Source: a virus
Strand: one strand, 5' to 3'
Virus record (IMG/VR): IMGVR_UViG_3300034117_001741
Coordinates: 1-46,441 of that record
Length of the DNA: 46,441 nt
This document shows, in pieces, positions 41,698-46,441 of the stretch. Each line of letters starts with the position of its first letter. Within the stretch, counting starts at the first letter, position 1. Position numbers and translations under genes: made by a program. The notes beneath the pieces are model-generated. The model had not been told where the DNA came from and did not search any database. It saw only the letters and a program-made list of their open reading frames with translations.

Positions 41698-42993
41698 TTA
41701 GTTAATACCTAATCCTTTTAAAAAGTCATCAAAATCCTCATCATCATCGTCGTCATCATCCTCATATTTTTTCATAGTATCTTCATATTCTTCTTCTTTA
41801 AGTTCGGCAATGATTTCATCAACCATATCTTTTACCATTTTCTTTCCTTTTGGTGAACTTGATAAAATTTCACGAGCCATTGCAAAGAATTCATTTGGGG
41901 TAAGTTCTGCAAACTTAACAAGGAAATATTGTTGTAAGTTTCTCTTATCATCATCAAATAATTCATCAGGATAAGCTTCACGGAACTTTTGCCAAATAAC
42001 AGGACCTAGTCTCATATCCCATATTTCACCAACAACAGTGTCTTGTGAATTGATTACAGCTTCTTGTCTTGTTTTATCTTTTGGTAATCCGTATGTTCCT
42101 GCAATTTCCATAACACCTTTAGCAAGTTCATGAATAAGGATTGGTAAGTTAACACCACGAGCCTTTACTGTTGGTGGGTCAGTCTTAGCATCTAACTCAG
42201 ACATACCATATGTTGACTCTCCACCACCTGCCATACCTTGAACCATTGAGTCAGGCATTAACCAATAAAGAGAATCTGCAAATGACATAAAGACACCATA
42301 CATATTCAGTAATCTTGGGTTAATAGCATTTAACTCTCTGTTTAATAATTCAAACATATAAGAAGATTGTTTAGCAGCACCCTGAATAAGTGAATTGATA
42401 AACCTTCTTTTTGCCTTTTCCAAATCAAATTTTTCAAATGAATCTATAAAATCTTCAAGTTGTTCTTGTTCTTCTTCAGAACCAAACATATCTTCAATTT
42501 CTTCATCACTTGGTTCTTCACCTTTAGCCGATAACTTACTTGAGTCAATATCATTTGGTTTAACCAATTTTACATCATATTGTAATGCTCCTTCAGGAAT
42601 ACCAAATTCTTTTTGAACAAGTTCAATAGCAAGTTCCTCCAAGTATTCTTTGTTTTCAGATTCAATCTGTGCAATTTCTTGCATAGCGTTCATTACCATC
42701 ATCTGAAGTCTCATCATTGAATTCTGTGATGTTACATCCTCAAGACCTGTATATCTTTTTAATCTACCGATAACATCTTTAAATCTTTGGGATGCAATAA
42801 GTTGTTCAAAGTTAGATGGTTTATCCGGACCTTCAGGTGTGATTTCAGGAAATGCCTTACTACCTGAATGAGGTGTTTCACCTTTTTCAAATTTAGATTG
42901 AATATCAGGAGCCATTTTTTCAGGTCCTTCATATCCGATAGGTGCCTCATTAATTCGGTTAACCAATCTTTTTACTAATTGTTCTTTTTTCAT
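41698..42993 (-). CDS. Conserved-looking head-associated protein with acidic tail
   Basis: The ATG at 42993, directly after the preceding TAA, gives 431 residues; a GTG three codons upstream overlaps the previous gene. Residues 1-16 (MKKEQLVKRLVNRINE|A) form an amphipathic helix with a prohead-protease-type site. The middle is mostly helical, with MMRLQMMVMNAMQEIAQIES and LPILIHELAKGVMEIAG, where H-E-L-x-K is not a classic zinc motif. The end is a run of Asp and Glu (DDDDDDDEDFDD). No domain is recognised. Its position upstream of terminase and its late-type signals suggest a head or neck role. Confidence 0.65.
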   Translation of the reverse strand: MKKEQLVKRLVNRINEAPIGYEGPEKMAPDIQSKFEKGETPHSGSKAFPEITPEGPDKPSNFEQLIASQRFKDVIGRLKRYTGLEDVTSQNSMMRLQMMVMNAMQEIAQIESENKEYLEELAIELVQKEFGIPEGALQYDVKLVKPNDIDSSKLSAKGEEPSDEEIEDMFGSEEEQEQLEDFIDSFEKFDLEKAKRRFINSLIQGAAKQSSYMFELLNRELNAINPRLLNMYGVFMSFADSLYWLMPDSMVQGMAGGGESTYGMSELDAKTDPPTVKARGVNLPILIHELAKGVMEIAGTYGLPKDKTRQEAVINSQDTVVGEIWDMRLGPVIWQKFREAYPDELFDDDKRNLQQYFLVKFAELTPNEFFAMAREILSSSPKGKKMVKDMVDEIIAELKEEEYEDTMKKYEDDDDDDDEDFDDFLKGLGIN

Positions 42994-42994
42994 C

Positions 42995-43888
42995 TTACTC
43001 ACCTTTTAATTTAATATTCATTTTGCCAAAATTCAAATATGATGGTAATTCACCCTTTGGTCTTGGTTCAGCATCAGGCGCTGGTTTGAAAGGATTTTTT
43101 CTCGTAGGAGTAGTTGTTTTTTCCTTTTCTTTAGTTCTTTCCTTTTCTTTAGTTCCTGAACCTTTTGGTCTTGGTTCAGTATCTGGAGATGGTTTGAAAG
43201 GATTTTTTCTTGTAGGAGTAGTTGTCTTTTCCTTCTCTTTTGTTTTTTCTTTCTCTTTAGTTCCTGAAGATTCTATCATTTCTGAATTTTCTTTAGTTAC
43301 TTTTTTTCTCATTAAATTCATTAAATCTTTTTTAGTAATTGCTGGTCTTATATTTGCTTCAACAATCTCTCTCATTTTTTGTTCCAAAATTACTTCATAT
43401 GGATTTTTACCTTCTTTTAATGACTTTTTGACACCAAGAACACATCTTTCAAATTTTTTATCTTCACCTTTAGTGTAATCATCTTTCTTTTTACCTTCCA
43501 ATCCTAATGATGATGTACAAATTGCAAAAGGATTTTTTTCAACTTTTTTCTTTGTTGTTTTTTTACCCTCAATCATTTCCCCTTCTTTGGTTGTTGCCAT
43601 GATTTTTTTAGTTGTTGGGTCTTGAGTAATAGTTACCCCATTAACTGTTGCCCCTTTATCACCAATTTGATAAGTTTTTTGATTCGGGTTTACCGGAATT
43701 GCTTGTTCCTTAGATTCAGATTTTTTAACTGAAGTCATTCTACCAATAGGTTTATCCATTCCGACAAAACCTTGAGCATTTATCATACTCTCGTGTAAGT
43801 TTTTAATTTCTTTCAATGTCATTTTTGATAAAGTGTTTTTACTAACACCCATCTTAATGATTTCTTGGATTTGTTTTTCTGTTACCAT
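42995..43888 (-). CDS. Lys-rich protein with two 36-residue tandem repeats
   Basis: The ATG at 43888 (MVTEKQIQEIIKMGVSKNTL) gives 297 residues; a TTG nine codons upstream is less likely. Residues about 85-185 contain a Cys-bearing segment (NPFAICTSSLG ... FERCVLGVKKSLKEGKNP). The C-terminal third has two tandem copies of a 36-residue unit (SGTKEKEKTKEKEKTTTPTR, then KNPFKPSPDTEPRPKG). It is strongly basic overall, so it could bind packaged DNA or act as a head filler. It overlaps the upstream gene by 35 bases and ends two bases before the ATG of the next gene. Confidence 0.65.
   Translation of the reverse strand: MVTEKQIQEIIKMGVSKNTLSKMTLKEIKNLHESMINAQGFVGMDKPIGRMTSVKKSESKEQAIPVNPNQKTYQIGDKGATVNGVTITQDPTTKKIMATTKEGEMIEGKKTTKKKVEKNPFAICTSSLGLEGKKKDDYTKGEDKKFERCVLGVKKSLKEGKNPYEVILEQKMREIVEANIRPAITKKDLMNLMRKKVTKENSEMIESSGTKEKEKTKEKEKTTTPTRKNPFKPSPDTEPRPKGSGTKEKERTKEKEKTTTPTRKNPFKPAPDAEPRPKGELPSYLNFGKMNIKLKGE
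43052..43267. repeat. Two tandem 108-base coding repeats
   Basis: Copy 43160-43267 encodes the first and copy 43052-43159 the second 36-residue unit of the Lys-rich protein. The copies differ at a few positions only (K/R, S/A, T/A at protein level), pointing to a recent duplication in frame. Confidence 0.88.
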
Positions 43889-44273
43889 TTTCTTCAAATT
43901 CTTTATAATACTCAAGGATTATGTCCTTTTCGTATAGTTTATCTTTAACCTGTTGTTCACTCATTCCAAAGTGAAACACTAATCTATTATCTATATCACT
44001 ATCTTTTTCCCATCCTAATGCTACGACATTATCAATAGCATCTTTCATACAAAAAAAATCGGAGTTTTGAATGAGCTCCATATCTATTCCGTCTCTATTC
44101 AATACTCCTACTTTTTTAATTTCTTTGGTATCAGGTGGTGTTGGGTTCCCATTCGCAGGATTTGTATCCCAATCATCACCAAATACTTCAGTCGTTTCTG
44201 AGAAAATAAACTCGTAAGTTTTATTTCCTCTATAATTCGCCCCTAGTCCGTTAATAAAAACTAAATAACTCAT
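43854..44273 (-). CDS. Hypothetical phage protein (139 aa)
   Basis: A 139-residue protein with a compact mixed fold: SYLVFINGLGANYRGNKTYE, then FIFSETTEVFGDDWD and ELIQNSDFFCMKDAIDNVVA. No family is recognised. It overlaps the upstream gene by ATGA and the downstream one by 35 bases, so it belongs to one operon with the 41698-45538 genes. A structural role is possible from this context only. Confidence 0.65.
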   Translation of the reverse strand: MSYLVFINGLGANYRGNKTYEFIFSETTEVFGDDWDTNPANGNPTPPDTKEIKKVGVLNRDGIDMELIQNSDFFCMKDAIDNVVALGWEKDSDIDNRLVFHFGMSEQQVKDKLYEKDIILEYYKEFEENGNRKTNPRNH

Positions 44274-45538
44274 AGGATATTACCTTGTGGAGATACCTTA
44301 AGTTGTTTGTTTTTATTTTCAAACACTAAATTACCTTTATTAGTTTTACCTACAAAAGTAATAAATGGGAAATTGCTAACAATCTTTTTTGATATTTCAG
44401 ATTGAGCCTCAGTTAATGATAACCTTTCAATTTCTTTTGAGTATCTTACTTTTCTTGATTCTGAAATAACTTTTTGTTCTTGTTTTTTTTCTTTAATGAA
44501 CTTTTTTTCGTTTTCATTAACTACAACATATTTTTTCAAAATTTTATCTACTTGAGACTCTCCGAAAACTTTAGAAAACATTCCGTCTAAATAATCCGCT
44601 TCTCCCATCTCTTCAAGTTTTGGTTCTTTCTCTGTTGAAGTTTCCTCTTCTGAATCAACATCAAATTCATCACTTTCTTCATCTTCTGAACCCATATCAT
44701 CCATTTCATAGTCGGACTCTTCCTCACCTTCAAATCTTGTTAAGATTTCTTCTTTATCGTCTTCGTCTAATAAATTTAAGTCTAATGCCGACAATATTGA
44801 ATTAATAATATACTTAACATCTTTACTTGATAATTCTTCTTCATTACCTGAATAATCTCTAATCTTTTGAGCTAACTTTCCAGTTAACTTTTGGATAGAT
44901 TTAAATGTAACAGGTTCTCCCTCACCACCTTCTAATGGTTCTTCATCGTCCTCAGGCATATCATCCATTCCACCCATATCATCCATTCCACCCATATCAT
45001 CTGAAGGTAACGAACCATCTGGAGATATTGCCAAATCATCATCTGATGGAGGAGTAGGTGACGATTCAGGTGATGGTGCAGGTGCTGGTGATGGTGCAGG
45101 TGCTGGTGCTGGTGGAGGTAAATCTGAAGGTGCTTCAGTTGGAGCTTCAACCTTTGGTTGAGGGGTCTTCAACATATATTTTTTATCTTCAGTAAATAAA
45201 GATATACCTTCACTAATACCATTAACTCTATTAATTTCACCAGCCATTAAATTTAATTTTCTCATTGCTGCTGAATATGAAGAAAAATGTTTTCTATTTT
45301 TAATAGGGTCGATATATTCTGAAGTCGATTCATTTATATCTTTTTTAATAATATATCCTAATTTTTCTTTAACAATTGAATATCTGTTACCATCAGCCAA
45401 TGTGATTCTGTAATCAATTGATGATGTTTCATTTATAGAATTTGGAATTGTTTCTTTATATCTAGCAATCTCCATAATTCTTTGTAATTTTTCAATTCCT
45501 TGTAGTTTTTCACTACCGATTGGTTTTAGTTTACTCAT
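44270..45538 (-). CDS. Large acidic phage protein with Pro/Ala and DDMGGM repeats
   Basis: A 422-residue protein. Residues about 45-130 form a possible small globular domain (YRITLADGNRYSIVKEKLGY). Residues about 130-200 are low-complexity: Pro/Ala/Ser repeats, then DDMGGMDDMGGMDDM. Residues about 205-320 are acidic and helical. The C-terminal ~50 residues look globular (FPFITFVGKTNKGNLVFENK). It shares this linker style with the portal C-terminus and may be a head-core or vertex protein. No homologue is recognised. No Shine-Dalgarno precedes the ATG. Confidence 0.65.
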   Translation of the reverse strand: MSKLKPIGSEKLQGIEKLQRIMEIARYKETIPNSINETSSIDYRITLADGNRYSIVKEKLGYIIKKDINESTSEYIDPIKNRKHFSSYSAAMRKLNLMAGEINRVNGISEGISLFTEDKKYMLKTPQPKVEAPTEAPSDLPPPAPAPAPSPAPAPSPESSPTPPSDDDLAISPDGSLPSDDMGGMDDMGGMDDMPEDDEEPLEGGEGEPVTFKSIQKLTGKLAQKIRDYSGNEEELSSKDVKYIINSILSALDLNLLDEDDKEEILTRFEGEEESDYEMDDMGSEDEESDEFDVDSEEETSTEKEPKLEEMGEADYLDGMFSKVFGESQVDKILKKYVVVNENEKKFIKEKKQEQKVISESRKVRYSKEIERLSLTEAQSEISKKIVSNFPFITFVGKTNKGNLVFENKNKQLKVSPQGNIL

Positions 45539-45543
45539 TTTTT

Positions 45544-45729
45544 TTAATTATTTAATCCATTAAATCCACCAAGGGTTATTGCAGTTAATTGAACAATAGT
45601 ATCTGCAGAATTTGACATACTACTATATATTGGGTGTGGTTGTATTGATGAAGTACATGCTTCACAATTAGTCACACCTGTATAATTAATTAACTTATAA
45701 GTATAAGTTCCCGACGAAAGTACTGCCAT
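45544..45729 (-). CDS. Small hypothetical protein (61 aa)
   Basis: A 61-residue protein: MAVLSSGTYTYKLINYTGVT leads into NCEACTSS with two Cys, and it ends with GGFNGLNN. It is Thr/Ser-rich with little charge, like a small virion surface or linker protein. Its NCEAC and Thr richness loosely recall the Cys modules of the Pro/Thr-rich protein, but this is not firm. It has a TATTTATA element 13 bases before the ATG, which supports a real gene. Confidence 0.58.
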   Translation of the reverse strand: MAVLSSGTYTYKLINYTGVTNCEACTSSIQPHPIYSSMSNSADTIVQLTAITLGGFNGLNN

Positions 45730-45742
45730 ATTATTTTTTCTT

Positions 45743-45750
45743 TATAAATA
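45743..45750 (-). promoter_or_regulatory. Candidate late promoter element TATTTATA
   Basis: On the minus strand this is TATTTATA, 13 bases before the ATG at 45729. It probably drives 45729 and the following operon to the terminator at 41664. Confidence 0.5.
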
Positions 45751-45759
45751 TACAGAAAA

Positions 45760-46440
45760 TTAAGATTTTTTTAGATTAAGTAAAAAATCTATCTTTTGTT
45801 CCATTAGAGAAAGTTCTTTGTCTAAAAGATTATTTTCCAAATTAAATAATTTTTCTAAATAATCACTTCTTCTTAAGTATTTAAACACCAAATTCTCATA
45901 AGAATATTCACCTTCTTTTTTAAGACCTGAACTCCTATATTTTTTAAGTTTTTCTTTAAACTTTTTAATATATTCTCTTGCCTCATCAATATCTTTTTCA
46001 GTTGCGTTATCCACAACAGTGTCAATTTGACTTTTCCAGTGATTAATTTTTGATTTAAGAATTTTAGTATCAATATTTGAATCTTCTTTTTCAGGTTTTA
46101 CATCCCATTCATCATATAGGACTGAATAAACCCCTGAACTAAAATGTGCTTCAGTAGCGTTTTGAACATAAAGTTCTACTTCATACCCAAAAATTTTAAT
46201 ATCATGATTTGTATTAAAAATAGTTTTTTTAACTTTAAATAACTCTTCGTAAAGAGATAGTTCAGTATCTGAAAATTGAATAAAATCACAAACAACATGT
46301 AAATCAATATCTGAATACTCCGACCAATTATAATTGGCTAAAGAACCTGTGAAAATAACATCCTCAATTAATAAAGGGACCCCAATAAAATCAATAAATT
46401 CATTAGCAGTTTGAAGTAATTTTTCTCTCACTTCCGTTCT
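45760..46440 (-). CDS. Nucleotidyltransferase-fold protein, 5' end probably outside window
   Basis: The frame is open to the right edge; an in-frame GTG at 46431 is possible but the real start is probably beyond the window. VIFTGSLANYNWSEYSDIDL (about residues 25-44 of the visible part) is the nucleotidyltransferase signature G-S-x9-D-x-D, and VELYVQ carries the third acidic position. The C-terminal half is a helical Lys-rich region. Such NTase proteins are common in T4-like phages; the nucleotide and acceptor are unknown. Confidence 0.75.
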   Translation of the reverse strand, partial: RTEVREKLLQTANEFIDFIGVPLLIEDVIFTGSLANYNWSEYSDIDLHVVCDFIQFSDTELSLYEELFKVKKTIFNTNHDIKIFGYEVELYVQNATEAHFSSGVYSVLYDEWDVKPEKEDSNIDTKILKSKINHWKSQIDTVVDNATEKDIDEAREYIKKFKEKLKKYRSSGLKKEGEYSYENLVFKYLRRSDYLEKLFNLENNLLDKELSLMEQKIDFLLNLKKS

Positions 46441-46441
46441 C

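Noticed and set aside
42100-42160. Possible zinc protease motif (HELAKG) in the 431-residue protein
   Set aside because: The second histidine of HExxH is missing and no third ligand pattern follows.
43023-43478. Plus-strand open frame of 151 residues with Phe/Ser/Val repeats
   Set aside because: Antisense to the 108-base Lys-rich repeats; no initiation context.
1-46441. tRNA genes, CRISPR arrays, insertion sequences, integrase or attachment sites
   Set aside because: No cloverleaf, regularly spaced repeats, transposase or recombinase signatures were seen on either strand by eye; a tRNAscan-type search would be needed to exclude degenerate tRNAs.

Overview
The window is a very A+T-rich, densely packed piece of a T4-like myovirus genome. 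The virion genes identify it: a gp17-type terminase, gp20-type portal, gp21-type prohead protease, gp22-type scaffold, gp23-type major capsid protein and a gp55-type late sigma factor, in close to T4 order. Several features point to a Bacteroidetes host, probably a flavobacterium: a ribosomal protein bS21 gene with the Bacteroidetes-style N-terminus MLIIPVK, a DUF4494-like protein, a promoter matching the Bacteroidetes sigma-A consensus (TTTG, 19 bases, TAnnTTTG), and the general lack of Shine-Dalgarno sequences. No tRNA, CRISPR array or insertion sequence was seen.

Layout. Positions 1-597 (minus) hold the start of a probable structural gene cut by the window edge. Positions 645-3206 (plus) hold five small genes, including a stand-alone WYL-like domain protein, closed by a terminator. 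Positions 3301-22300 (plus) form one long, tightly overlapping operon: a DEDD exonuclease, dUTPase, about a dozen glycosyltransferases, a GDP-sugar pathway (GDP-mannose dehydratase, GDP-fucose/colitose synthase-type SDR, a His-type ColD-like enzyme, a Lys-type aminotransferase, a GNA1-like acetyltransferase), PhoH, and finally the late sigma factor. Positions 22328-27883 (plus) carry probable baseplate or tail genes, including a gp5-like OB-fold protein. Positions 27880-30592 hold small accessory genes on both strands. From 30641 to the right edge nearly everything is on the minus strand: MCP, scaffold, protease, portal, a Pro/Thr-rich protein, terminase, several conserved structural unknowns and a nucleotidyltransferase. 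The bS21 gene sits alone on the plus strand inside this block.

How the genes may work together. The sugar genes start from host GDP-mannose and can make GDP-4-keto-6-deoxymannose, then GDP-fucose and probably 3,6-dideoxy and 4-amino branches. GT10-, GT11- and other GT-B-type transferases could add these sugars to an acceptor. One candidate acceptor is the mucin-like Thr/Pro-rich virion protein encoded between terminase and portal. The gp55-type factor probably drives late genes. A directional element, TATTTAT(A/T/C), lies just upstream of at least eleven genes and is the candidate late promoter. Several small proteins begin with a short amphipathic helix ending in (I/L)xE followed by A or a similar residue. 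This is the T4 capsid-targeting and gp21-cleavage signature, so these may be internal head proteins ejected into the host. All functions are read from sequence motifs and context only.
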